The notes under the pieces were generated by a model. That model was not told the origin of the DNA, searched no databases, and saw only the letters and a program-made list of their open reading frames with translations. Below, piece after piece: positions 29,501 through 37,422 of a stretch of DNA of 38,525 bases (positions are counted from its first letter, which is position 1; each line of letters opens with the position of its first letter). Both the position numbers and the translations under genes were made by a program. This DNA comes from Gordonia namibiensis NBRC 108229 (GTDB lineage: Bacteria; Actinomycetota; Actinomycetes; Mycobacteriales; Mycobacteriaceae), in NCBI RefSeq assembly GCF_000298235.1, contig NZ_BAHE01000026.1, positions 1-38,525 on the forward strand, given 5' to 3'.

Positions 29501-29597
29501 CTGAAAACCGCCCCCAGAAGGCGCCCCGTGCAACGGCACCGATGACACTATGTAGTCGGCCGCCGTCTGGAGGGTGGTTCCCGGGGGCGGTTTTCAG
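29501..29597. repeat. 97-nt element closed by a 15-bp perfect inverted repeat
   Basis: CTGAAAACCGCCCCC (29501-29515) is the exact reverse complement of 29583-29597. The 67 nt between them contain further possible pairing (ACGG...CCGA with TCGG...CCGT around 29532-29571). The arms end in AAAA/TTTT, so they may terminate transcription from both DUF2784 and the convergent lipase gene. Loops of 67 nt are unusual for simple terminators; a structured RNA or a small mobile palindromic element is also possible. No target duplication was seen. The rest of 29406-29500 holds nothing recognisable. Confidence 0.65.
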
Positions 29598-29631
29598 GGA
29601 CGGCGCACGACCGGTGCAACGCGCTCGCAGA

Positions 29632-30879
29632 TCAAAGGGTGCCCGGCGGAAGCGCGCGGCGAGGTTTCAGCAGCGGGAGCATCCAGTCGTAGACCGCATC
29701 GCTGTTGAGCAAGGTGAAGTGATGGGCACCGCCGATGTGGAAGCCGTCGTCGACTTCGAAGCCGAGGTGGTGCTTCCGATCTCGACCACCTCCGCTGTTG
29801 GTCAGCACCAGTCCGTCGCCGACGATGCGGCCGAACGGGTGGTCGGGGCGTTGGGTCACCGTGGCTGTCACGTAGAGATGTCGCGCACCTTCCATCAGGG
29901 GCGGATAGTCGACGGCGGGCTGCGAGAAGGCCTCGGGGTCGGTGTCGCGCCAGTGTTCCTCGGTGACCGCCCCCCGGAACAGGTCGCGAACCCCGGCGCT
30001 GCGACGCCCGAGCAGGGTGCCGAACGGTCGGCTCGTCGGCCACAGGCGCAGGGCCGCGGTCGCGCGGTGGACTCCGCGGGCCAGCGGGGCCCCGAGGTGG
30101 GGAGTCCCGAGGCATACGGTGTGTCGGACGAGCTTGGGCCAGTACGCATCACGGGCGACACCCTGATGGCACGCGCTGCGGACGACCAGGCCGCCCATCG
30201 AGTGGCCGATGAGCGTGAGGCCGGTGACCGGAACCGGCCACAGCAAGACGAGATCGTCGAGTAGTCGTGCGAGATCGCGGCCGTTGTCACTGATGTGGCG
30301 TCCCGAGTTGTACCGGATCTGAACCTCGGTGCTGCCGAGATCGTCGGCGAGACGAGCGCCGTATGTGGGTCTGTCGCCGAGCGCCCAGGCGAACTCGGTC
30401 TCCATCAGGCCGTGCAGGAAAACCGTCAGGTGGCCCGACGCTTCGGGGAAAGCGGTCGCCAGTCCGTCCGGGGTGATCGGAACGACCGCCCCGTTCACGC
30501 GGACCGCGGCGTCCGGAGCCAGGGGAGAACGCTCGGCGGTCAGTTGATCACCGATCAACCCGTCGAGGATGCCGAGGGCCATAGCGCCTCGCTTGGTCTC
30601 CGACGGGACACCGTTGCTGTGAACGGTCAGTGACTCGGCCAGGTCGCCGGCCACGTCGACCGTCGACGTGATCGCCGAATAGACGGATGTGCTGATCGCG
30701 TCGTGCACCATCTGAGCCGGACGGGCCCTCGCGCCCAACGCCACGCGCAGACCCGCGAACACGGTATCGGCGACGGATGAATGAACGGCCGCGATGCCCG
30801 AGACCGCCTTGTTCAGCTCATCGCGACCCAGAGCCGCCAGTGCCGGCAATTCGCGAGTGCGGGCAGGATCGACAGACAT
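29632..30879 (-). CDS. Alpha/beta-hydrolase, lipase-like
   Basis: Predicted lipase or esterase of 415 residues. An N-terminal region of about 145 residues (helical, with no signal peptide) precedes the alpha/beta core. The oxyanion segment is VFLHGLME (153-160), the nucleophile elbow GHSMGG contains Ser227, and the catalytic Asp and His are probably in IVGDGLVLT and GGAHHFTLLN near the C-terminus. The N-terminal part (SVADTVFAGLRVALG; VHDAISTSVYSAITSTVD) resembles a PHA-depolymerase or lipase cap seen in actinobacterial proteins; that likeness is from general pattern only. The ATG at 30879 follows TACACT by 6 nt and has no ribosome-binding site, indicating a leaderless mRNA. A longer reading frame upstream would run through the operator. 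Confidence 0.85.
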   Translation of the reverse strand: MSVDPARTRELPALAALGRDELNKAVSGIAAVHSSVADTVFAGLRVALGARARPAQMVHDAISTSVYSAITSTVDVAGDLAESLTVHSNGVPSETKRGAMALGILDGLIGDQLTAERSPLAPDAAVRVNGAVVPITPDGLATAFPEASGHLTVFLHGLMETEFAWALGDRPTYGARLADDLGSTEVQIRYNSGRHISDNGRDLARLLDDLVLLWPVPVTGLTLIGHSMGGLVVRSACHQGVARDAYWPKLVRHTVCLGTPHLGAPLARGVHRATAALRLWPTSRPFGTLLGRRSAGVRDLFRGAVTEEHWRDTDPEAFSQPAVDYPPLMEGARHLYVTATVTQRPDHPFGRIVGDGLVLTNSGGGRDRKHHLGFEVDDGFHIGGAHHFTLLNSDAVYDWMLPLLKPRRALPPGTL

Positions 30880-30880
30880 G

Positions 30881-30908
30881 ATTTCAGTGTACGTCTGTCC
30901 ACTGAAAT
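30881..30908. promoter_or_regulatory. 28-bp palindromic operator over the lipase promoter
   Basis: ATTTCAGTG (30881-30889) and CACTGAAAT (30900-30908) are perfect inverted 9-mers separated by 10 nt. The left arm overlaps the probable -10 TACACT (30886-30891, minus) 6 nt before the lipase ATG. The size and geometry are those of TetR-family operators. No such regulator is encoded next to it. Confidence 0.72.
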
Positions 30909-31040
30909 GTGAGTCCGCATCGCTGAGGCTCTCCTCACTTGGCAGTACGAAGGTCCCGTAGGGGCACAGAATCGCGACCCCGACAGCAGATGCGCCGCTT
31001 CTGGCTGGCGCTTCCTCCGAGAAACGGTGATTCTGGAACG

Positions 31041-31056
31041 AGTGACGCACATCACA
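31041..31056. promoter_or_regulatory. CRP/GlxR-like site upstream of clpB
   Basis: A-GTGA-CGCACA-TCAC-A matches the CRP-family consensus TGTGA-N6-TCACA at nine of ten defined positions. It sits about 100-120 nt before the clpB start and 160 nt from the lipase start. Binding by a CRP, GlxR or Rv3676 homologue is inferred. Confidence 0.5.
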
Positions 31057-31121
31057 AACTAAGTAGCCATGAGCGGAATGGACTCAACTTTGTTGGCGTT
31101 GCATCCTCCGTATGGCTCATA

Positions 31122-31142
31122 CTTGAGCCTGTTGGACTAAAG
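31122..31142 (+). promoter_or_regulatory. HAIR-type HspR operator of clpB
   Basis: CTTGAGC-N7-ACTAAAG matches the HAIR consensus CTTGAGT-N7-ACTCAAG at 12 of 14 positions, 16 nt before the clpB GTG. A CATACT (31118-31123) may be the -10 it overlaps. In actinobacteria HspR represses clpB and the dnaK operon through this element and is relieved by heat. Confidence 0.78.
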
Positions 31143-31158
31143 AGAAAGGTGCACGCGA

Positions 31159-33711
31159 GTGGACAGCTTCACCCCCACCACGAAGACTCAGCAGGCATTG
31201 AGCGCTGCTGTGCAGGCGGCGGCCAGTGCTGGCAACCCCGACGTGCGGCCCGCCCACATCCTGGTGGCACTGCTCGATCAGTCCGACGGCATCGCGTCGC
31301 CGCTGCTCAAGGCAGTGGGCGTGGACCCGTCGAATGTTCGCGCGCAGGCCCAGATGCTGGTCGACCGCATGCCGACGGTCGCGCAGGCCAGTGCCACCCC
31401 GCAACTCTCCCGCGAATCGATCGCGGCGGTCAGTGCTGCTCAGCAGCTGGCCGTTGAACTCGGCGACGAGTACGTCTCGACCGAGCACGTCGTCGTCGGT
31501 CTGGCAACCGGTGACTCCGATGTCGCCAAGTTGCTGCACAACGCCGGAGCAACACCGCAGGCACTGCGCGATGCGTTCGTCGCAGTCCGCGGTAGCCGGC
31601 GTGTCACGAGCGAGGACCCGGAGTCGACCTACCAGGCGCTCGAGAAGTACTCGACCGACCTGACCGCAGCGGCCCGCGAGGGCAAACTCGACCCGGTCAT
31701 CGGTCGCGACACCGAGATCCGTCGCGTCGTGCAGGTGCTCAGCCGACGGACCAAGAACAACCCGGTCCTCATCGGTGAACCCGGCGTCGGCAAGACCGCG
31801 ATCGTCGAGGGCCTCGCCCAGCGCATCATCGCCGGTGACGTGCCCGAATCGCTCCGGAACAAGACCGTCATCTCCCTCGACATGGGTTCGATGGTCGCCG
31901 GCGCGAAGTATCGCGGTGAGTTCGAGGAGCGGCTGAAGGCCGTACTCGACGAGATCAAGAGCTCCGACGGCCAGATCATCACCTTCATCGATGAGCTGCA
32001 CACCATCGTCGGAGCCGGGGCCACAGGCGATTCCGCGATGGACGCCGGCAACATGATCAAGCCGATGCTCGCCCGGGGTGAGCTGCGGCTGGTCGGTGCC
32101 ACGACCCTCGAGGAGTACCGCAAGTACATCGAGAAGGACGCCGCACTCGAGCGTCGCTTCCAGCAGGTGTACGTCGGCGAACCGTCGGTGGAAGATGCCA
32201 TCGGCATCCTCCGCGGCCTGAAGGATCGGTACGAGGTACACCACGGTGTGCGCATCACCGACTCCGCATTGGTCGCCGCCGCAACGCTTTCCGACCGCTA
32301 CATCACCTCACGCTTCCTCCCCGACAAGGCCATCGACCTCGTCGACGAGGCGGCGTCGCGGCTGCGGATGGAGATCGACTCGCGCCCCGTCGAGATCGAC
32401 GAGGTCGAGCGCATCGTCCGTCGGCTCGAGGTCGAAGAGGTGGCGCTGCAGAAGGAAACGGACGCGGCGTCGAAGGAACGGCTCGAGAAGCTTCGCGCCG
32501 AACTGGCCGACCAGAAGGAGAAGCTCAACGAGCTCTCCGCGCGGTGGCAGTCGGAGAAGACCGCCATCGATGCGGTGCGCGACCTCAAGGAAGAGCTGGA
32601 TCGTCTCCGCGGGGAAGCCGAGCGCGCCGAGCGCGACGGTGACCTCGGACGCGCTGCCGAGCTGCGGTACGGCCGAATCCCCGGCCTGGAGAAGGAACTC
32701 GAGGCCGCGCTGGAGAAGACCGGTACCGATCCCGGCCAGGACGTGATGCTCCAGGAGGAGGTCGGACCCGACGACGTGGCGCAGGTCGTGTCGTCGTGGA
32801 CCGGAATCCCGGCCGGACGCATGCTCGAAGGTGAGACCGCGAAGCTGCTGCGCATGGAGGACGAGCTGGGCAAGCGCGTCATCGGGCAGAAGGCTGCCGT
32901 CGAGGCCGTCTCCGACGCGGTGCGTCGTGCCCGGGCCGGCGTCGCCGACCCGAATCGGCCGCTGGGTTCGTTCATGTTCCTCGGCCCGACCGGTGTCGGC
33001 AAGACCGAGCTGGCCAAGGCGCTCGCCGAGTTCTTGTTCGACGACGAGCGGGCGATGGTCCGCATCGACATGAGCGAGTACGGCGAGAAGCACAGCGTCG
33101 CACGGCTCGTCGGTGCTCCACCCGGTTACGTCGGGTACGAGGCCGGTGGTCAGCTGACCGAGGCGGTGCGGCGTCGGCCGTACACGGTGGTCCTGTTCGA
33201 CGAGATCGAGAAGGCGCATCCGGACGTGTTCGACGTGCTGCTGCAGGTGCTCGACGAAGGTCGTCTCACCGACGGCCAGGGACGGACGGTGGACTTCCGC
33301 AACACCATCCTGATCCTGACCTCGAACCTCGGCGCCGGTGGCGACAAGGAACACGTCATGAACGCGGTGCGCTCGGCCTTCAAGCCCGAGTTCATCAACC
33401 GCCTCGACGACGTGGTGATCTTCGACCCGCTGAGCCCCGAGGAGCTGGTGGCAATCGTCGACATCCAGATCGGACAGCTCAAGAAGCGGCTGGCCCAGCG
33501 TCGCCTCGACCTCGAGGTCTCGCCGAAGGCCAAGGAATGGCTGGGCGCACGCGGATTCGATCCGCTGTACGGTGCTCGTCCGCTGCGCCGCCTGGTGCAG
33601 CAGGCCATCGGCGACCAGCTCGCCAAGCAGCTGCTCAAGGGCGATATCCGCGACGGCGACATCGTTCCGGTGAACGTCAGTGCCGACGGTGAGTCGCTGG
33701 TGCTGGGCTGA
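31159..33711 (+). CDS. clpB: ATP-dependent chaperone ClpB
   Basis: AAA+ protein disaggregase of 850 residues that works with DnaK/DnaJ/GrpE to rescue aggregated proteins. Domains in order: N-terminal Clp-N repeats (about 1-145), NBD1 with Walker A GEPGVGKT (206-213) and Walker B ITFIDE (about 274-279), the coiled-coil middle domain (about 405-530) that marks ClpB rather than ClpC or ClpA, NBD2 with Walker A GPTGVGKT (609-616) and [14 protein letters not shown], and the C-terminal small domain. The pore-loop KYRGEFE (250-256) and GYVGYEAGG are intact. It starts with GTG ([10 protein letters not shown]), with AAAGG about 10 nt before, and is controlled by the HAIR site at 31122-31142. A terminator follows at 33729-33756. 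Confidence 0.98.
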   Translation: MDSFTPTTKTQQALSAAVQAAASAGNPDVRPAHILVALLDQSDGIASPLLKAVGVDPSNVRAQAQMLVDRMPTVAQASATPQLSRESIAAVSAAQQLAVELGDEYVSTEHVVVGLATGDSDVAKLLHNAGATPQALRDAFVAVRGSRRVTSEDPESTYQALEKYSTDLTAAAREGKLDPVIGRDTEIRRVVQVLSRRTKNNPVLIGEPGVGKTAIVEGLAQRIIAGDVPESLRNKTVISLDMGSMVAGAKYRGEFEERLKAVLDEIKSSDGQIITFIDELHTIVGAGATGDSAMDAGNMIKPMLARGELRLVGATTLEEYRKYIEKDAALERRFQQVYVGEPSVEDAIGILRGLKDRYEVHHGVRITDSALVAAATLSDRYITSRFLPDKAIDLVDEAASRLRMEIDSRPVEIDEVERIVRRLEVEEVALQKETDAASKERLEKLRAELADQKEKLNELSARWQSEKTAIDAVRDLKEELDRLRGEAERAERDGDLGRAAELRYGRIPGLEKELEAALEKTGTDPGQDVMLQEEVGPDDVAQVVSSWTGIPAGRMLEGETAKLLRMEDELGKRVIGQKAAVEAVSDAVRRARAGVADPNRPLGSFMFLGPTGVGKTELAKALAEFLFDDERAMVRIDMSEYGEKHSVARLVGAPPGYVGYEAGGQLTEAVRRRPYTVVLFDEIEKAHPDVFDVLLQVLDEGRLTDGQGRTVDFRNTILILTSNLGAGGDKEHVMNAVRSAFKPEFINRLDDVVIFDPLSPEELVAIVDIQIGQLKKRLAQRRLDLEVSPKAKEWLGARGFDPLYGARPLRRLVQQAIGDQLAKQLLKGDIRDGDIVPVNVSADGESLVLG

Positions 33712-33728
33712 CCGGCCGCAGCCACACA

Positions 33729-33756
33729 GGGGCCCATCCCTCCGGGGGTGGGCCCC
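33729..33756 (+). terminator. Terminator of clpB
   Basis: A 12-bp stem (GGGGCCCATCCC with one T-G wobble) and a 4-nt loop, 17 nt after the clpB stop, followed by TCTGCTGT rather than a clean T-run. Confidence 0.8.
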
Positions 33757-33807
33757 TCTGCTGTATCGGTGACCTGCCTGACCGGTTCGGCGGTGCGGGT
33801 CAGCAGC

Positions 33808-35601
33808 TCAGCGGACGACCTCACGGTGGCCGGCGTCGATGCGCCGGGTCCACCCCCGGCCGTCGAGGTGTTCGAGCAGTGGGATCACCACGCGCCGCGT
33901 CGTCCCGAGTGCCTGGCGCGCTTCGCTCGTCGTGAAGGGTTGAGGCAGGGCGGCCAGGGTTCGCATCGCCAGTGCCGGCGCGGTCGGCAACAACACCACG
34001 CCGTCGGGAAGTCGGTGGATGCGGCCGGTGCGTTCGGCGGCGGCGAGTTCCCTGGCCCCCAAGCCGAGCGCGCTGAGGTCGTCGGCCTCGGGGGCGCGGA
34101 ACGGGTGCTCGGTCAGACGTCGCTCCAGAGCGCCGATCGCCTCCTCGGCGTCACCGAGATCCGGGACATGACCCGGGATCGAGAGGTGCCCGTCCACGGA
34201 CACGAGCCCGGCGCCGGCGACCACCGTCGGCAACAGCGCCCCGTCCGGAAGCCCGAGCATCACCGAAGCTCCCGACCTCGACAGACCGGCCGCGATCGGG
34301 TCCCGCGCATGGACTTCGACGACAGCGCGGCGCAGACGCTCGGCCCATGCGGCACAGCTTGATTCGTCGACCCACCAGTCGTCGACGACACGAACACCCG
34401 CCGGTGCCGCGTCCCCCTCGTCGACGAGACCGAGCCGCCGCAGCTCCGTGACGCGCATCGCGCCGCGTCGCGCGACCTCCTCGGCGGCCCCGTCGGCGTC
34501 GCTCATCCGCGCCAAAGCCGTTGCCCGACGAGCCGAATCGCCGCGTCGGCGGAGTTCCGGCGGGTCGGGATGCAGGACGATCCCACCGCCGACGATCCGT
34601 TGCCCGGGATTGCGCAGTACCAGGCGGTCGCCCCGTGAAAGCGGCACAGCACGCGCGAATGTCAGACGCGCATGATCGGCGTCAAAGGGGCGGAGCCGGG
34701 CCGAGAGTGCCGCGGAGCCGAGGTGGACGACGAGTTGCTCGGGCACATCATCGAACGCGACACCGCCCACCCGCCTGATGTCGGCTTGGGCCGACGAATG
34801 CCACGCGCCCGGAGTGACGAGGGCGTCGCCCCGGTTCAGAGTGTCGACGCCGACGCCGCGGAGGTTGACCGCGACCCGGCTGACCGGCGCCGCGGTCGTG
34901 AGAGCGGTTCCCTCGCTGTGCAATCCGCGGACGTCGACCGCCCGATACCCGTCGGCACCCACCAACTCGAGGGTGTCGCCGACGCCGATGGCTCCGGCGG
35001 CCAGCGTGCCGGTAACCACGGTGCCCGCCCCGGTGCGGGTGAATGCGCGATCGATCCAGAAACGCACGCGACCCGACGTCGGAGGTCGTGGCGTCCAGGC
35101 GAGGACCGCGTCAAGGGTCGTGCGGAGTTCGTCGAGACCCCGGCCCTCGGGTGCGGACACCACCACGACCGGCGCTTCGGCGAGCCCGGTGTCGGCCAAT
35201 TCGACGCGGGCGGAGGCGATCACGTCGTCGATGCGGGTGTCGGTCGCCCGGTCGGCACGCGAGATGACCAGCAGTCCGTGTTCGATGCCGAGCGCGGCCA
35301 GCGCGTCGCGGTGGTCGTCGGACTGGGCGCTCCATCCCTCGTCGGCGGCGACGACGAACAACACGACCGGTGCGGGACCGAGTCCGGCCAGCATATTGGG
35401 TATGAACCGCTCGTGCCCCGGGACGTCGACGAAGGCGACGTCGGCACCGGACGGCATTGTGGTCCAGGCGAAACCGAGATCGATCGTCAGGCCGCGGCGG
35501 CGTTCCTCGTCCCAGCGGTCGGGTTCGATGCCGGTGAAAGCGCGGACGAGCGTCGATTTGCCGTGGTCGACGTGCCCCGCGGTGGCCACCACGTACTTCA
35601 T
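33808..35601 (-). CDS. selB: Selenocysteine-specific elongation factor SelB
   Basis: Translation GTPase of 597 residues that brings Sec-tRNA to UGA codons followed by a SECIS hairpin. The G1 motif AGHVDHGKST (8-17), the G2 threonine in RRGLTIDLGFAW and the G3 DVPGHERF are clear. G4 reads ISRADRA in place of the usual NKxD or TKxD, a mild deviation. EF-Tu-like domains 2-3 follow (about 175-345), then C-terminal winged-helix repeats (about 400-597) that bind SECIS RNA. The ATG at 35601 lies 10 nt after the selA stop, with GTGAGG inside the selA end as ribosome-binding site, so selA and selB are one operon. Confidence 0.96.
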   Translation of the reverse strand: MKYVVATAGHVDHGKSTLVRAFTGIEPDRWDEERRRGLTIDLGFAWTTMPSGADVAFVDVPGHERFIPNMLAGLGPAPVVLFVVAADEGWSAQSDDHRDALAALGIEHGLLVISRADRATDTRIDDVIASARVELADTGLAEAPVVVVSAPEGRGLDELRTTLDAVLAWTPRPPTSGRVRFWIDRAFTRTGAGTVVTGTLAAGAIGVGDTLELVGADGYRAVDVRGLHSEGTALTTAAPVSRVAVNLRGVGVDTLNRGDALVTPGAWHSSAQADIRRVGGVAFDDVPEQLVVHLGSAALSARLRPFDADHARLTFARAVPLSRGDRLVLRNPGQRIVGGGIVLHPDPPELRRRGDSARRATALARMSDADGAAEEVARRGAMRVTELRRLGLVDEGDAAPAGVRVVDDWWVDESSCAAWAERLRRAVVEVHARDPIAAGLSRSGASVMLGLPDGALLPTVVAGAGLVSVDGHLSIPGHVPDLGDAEEAIGALERRLTEHPFRAPEADDLSALGLGARELAAAERTGRIHRLPDGVVLLPTAPALAMRTLAALPQPFTTSEARQALGTTRRVVIPLLEHLDGRGWTRRIDAGHREVVR

Positions 35602-35611
35602 CGGCGAGACC

Positions 35612-36913
35612 TCACGCGCCGAATGCCGCCTGCTTGATCGCGGCGAGGACCAGCGGATCGTCGGCTTCGGGGATGCAGCGCAGGTCGATGAGGCACGCGT
35701 CGTCGTGGACACGTGGCAGGACGGCGGGGTCGCCGAGTCGAAGACTTTGTGCGGCGCTCACCGGCAGACGCACCGCCCAGCCGTGCAGGGGCACACCCGG
35801 TGCGCCACCGCCGCCGACCCGGCCGTCGTGTTCGACGATCTGGAACCCGGTTGCGGCGCCCAGATTCTCGGTGCGCACGCGGAGGCGGTCGGTGTCGGCG
35901 TGCAGGTACTCGTGGACCGGGGGACGGGGTCCGCTGACTGTCGCCTCCATCGCGGCGAGGGCGAGTTTGTCGGCGCGAACAGCGCGCGCCAGCGGGTGTC
36001 CGGCGAGTCGCTGGATCAGTTCGGCGTCGCCGAGGAGAAGACCGGCCTGGGGACCGCCGAGCAACTTGTCGCCGCTTGCGATCACGAGGTCTGCGCCGGC
36101 GGACAGCGCAGAGGTGGCGTCCGGTTCGTCGGGGAGCAGGGGATCGGGTTGCAGGAGTCCGCTGCCGATGTCGGCGATCACTGGGACGCCATGAGCCCGT
36201 CCCAGATCCCGCAGTTCGCCCAACGAGGTCTCGCGGGTGAAGCCCTCGACACGGAAGTTGCTCGGATGCACCTTGAGGATGGCGCCGACATCGTCCCCGG
36301 CGACGGCGTCGGCGTAGTCGCGCAGATGCGTGCGGTTGGTGGTGCCGACCTCGTGCAGGCGGGCCCCGGTGGAGGCGATGAGCTCGGTGAGCCGGAATCC
36401 TGCACCGATCTCGATCATCTCGCCGCGACTGATCACCACCGCGCGCCCGGCGGCCAGCGCGGTGGTCGCGAGGACCAGGGCGGCCGCCCCGTTGTTCACC
36501 ATCAGGGCGTCGTCCGCCGCGGGGCAGGCCCGCAACAGCGCGGCGCGGGTGGCGGCACCACGTTTCGATCGCTGACCGGTGTGCAGATCGAGTTCCACGT
36601 CGACATAACCCGACGCGGCGACGACCGCGTCGAGCGCCGCAGCCGACAACGGGGCGCGACCGAGGTTGGTGTGCACCACCACGCCGGTGGCGTTGAGGAC
36701 CGGTCGGGACGACGACACCCGGTGAACCCTCACCGCGTCGGCGACGTGGCGTCCGACGTCATCCGGCGAGATCTCGCCGCGTCGGGCCGACTCCTGGGCA
36801 TTCCGGATGATCTCCCGAACAGCTGTGTCACCCAATCGCTCCCGCGCTTCCGTCACCGGCGGGAGCGCCAACAGGGCGTCGGTGCGCGGAATCCGTCGAC
36901 GTGGGTCGGACAC
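35612..36913 (-). CDS. selA: L-seryl-tRNA(Sec) selenium transferase SelA
   Basis: PLP enzyme of 433 residues that converts Ser-tRNA(Sec) to Sec-tRNA(Sec) using selenophosphate. The PLP-binding lysine is Lys283 in VIASGDKLLGGPQAG; upstream RPVLNATGVVVHTNLGRAPLS (split around 70-90) and NNGAAALVLAT (140-150) are typical of SelA. The N-terminal domain (about 1-65) needed for tRNA(Sec) recognition is present, with PRTDALLALPPV at 9-20. The start is a GTG at 36913. The gene follows tRNA(Sec) by 18 nt on the same strand and precedes selB by 10 nt, giving selC-selA-selB. Confidence 0.97.
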   Translation of the reverse strand: MSDPRRRIPRTDALLALPPVTEARERLGDTAVREIIRNAQESARRGEISPDDVGRHVADAVRVHRVSSSRPVLNATGVVVHTNLGRAPLSAAALDAVVAASGYVDVELDLHTGQRSKRGAATRAALLRACPAADDALMVNNGAAALVLATTALAAGRAVVISRGEMIEIGAGFRLTELIASTGARLHEVGTTNRTHLRDYADAVAGDDVGAILKVHPSNFRVEGFTRETSLGELRDLGRAHGVPVIADIGSGLLQPDPLLPDEPDATSALSAGADLVIASGDKLLGGPQAGLLLGDAELIQRLAGHPLARAVRADKLALAAMEATVSGPRPPVHEYLHADTDRLRVRTENLGAATGFQIVEHDGRVGGGGAPGVPLHGWAVRLPVSAAQSLRLGDPAVLPRVHDDACLIDLRCIPEADDPLVLAAIKQAAFGA

Positions 36914-36931
36914 GCAGCCTCCTGAGAATTC

Positions 36932-37026
36932 TGGCGGAGGCGGACGGGAATCGAACCCGCCAGGCCGAGATACTCGACCTCCTCGGTTTTGAAGACCGGG
37001 GAGCCCACCAGGACCCGTACGCCTCC
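36932..37026 (-). tRNA. selC: tRNA-Sec (anticodon TCA)
   Basis: A 95-nt tRNA including an encoded CCA. The acceptor arm pairs GGAGGCG with CGCCTCC, discriminator G then CCA. The D stem can form 6 bp (GGGTCC/GGGCTC), as in tRNA-Sec. The anticodon loop is CTTCAAA (anticodon TCA, reads UGA). A long variable arm has a 7-bp stem (GGTCGAG/CTCGGCC) with loop TAT. The T arm is GCGGG-TTCGATT-CCCGT. Two expected pairs are not Watson-Crick: T-C at acceptor position 8 and C-A at the top of the anticodon stem. Adjacent selA, selB and selD confirm the identity. Confidence 0.95.
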
Positions 37027-37066
37027 GTGCGTCTTACAACCTAGCGCGTGTTGTGTTCGAGCGCGG

Positions 37067-37375
37067 TCAGTCCTGCTGGTGCGGCCAATTGCCCTCGGTG
37101 ATCAGCTCTTCGAAATGGCGGATGAGCTTCGGGTTGAGATCGTCCTCGACGGCGCGCCGGAAGTCGTTGTGCCACTTGGCCAGCCATTCCTCATCGCGTT
37201 TCATCAGGAAAATCGGCCAGCCGTGGGTGATGTCGAGATCGTCGGAGTAGAGATCGGTGGAGCCGTCCTCGCGCATGTACCAGTAGTCGTGTCCGGACTC
37301 CCAGAACGCCTGCAGCTCGTCGGCCGTGACGTAGTACTCGCCGTCTGCTTGCCTCATCTCCCCGATGGTAGCCAT
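37067..37375 (-). CDS. Small acidic hypothetical protein
   Basis: Predicted 102-residue protein (96 if the ATG at 37357 is used). It is rich in aromatic and acidic residues (GHDYWYMREDGSTDLY, HGWPIFLMKRDEEWLAKWHND) and has no signal peptide or membrane segment. I do not recognise a family. Neither start has a well-spaced Shine-Dalgarno. It lies between selD (divergent) and tRNA(Sec) (same strand, 40 nt away). Its position inside the selenocysteine locus makes a connection possible, but nothing in the sequence shows it. Confidence 0.6.
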   Translation of the reverse strand: MATIGEMRQADGEYYVTADELQAFWESGHDYWYMREDGSTDLYSDDLDITHGWPIFLMKRDEEWLAKWHNDFRRAVEDDLNPKLIRHFEELITEGNWPHQQD

Positions 37376-37409
37376 CGTCGGGCCGCCCCATGGGCGATCC
37401 GATCGGCGC

Positions 37410-37415
37410 TAGTGT
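37410..37415 (+). promoter_or_regulatory. Possible leaderless -10 of selD
   Basis: TAGTGT ends 7 nt before the GTG at 37423. It fits a TAnnnT -10 of a leaderless mRNA and supports this start over the ATG at 37390. Confidence 0.4.
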
Positions 37416-37422
37416 CGGCAGG

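Noticed and set aside
34778..36925. A 715-residue plus-strand frame across selB and selA
   Set aside because: It is a shadow in Ser/Arg/Thr-rich translation; both sel genes have intact motifs on the minus strand.
36933..37026. A tRNA on the plus strand at this position
   Set aside because: The T-loop TTCGATT, the encoded CCA and the TCA anticodon read correctly only on the minus strand.
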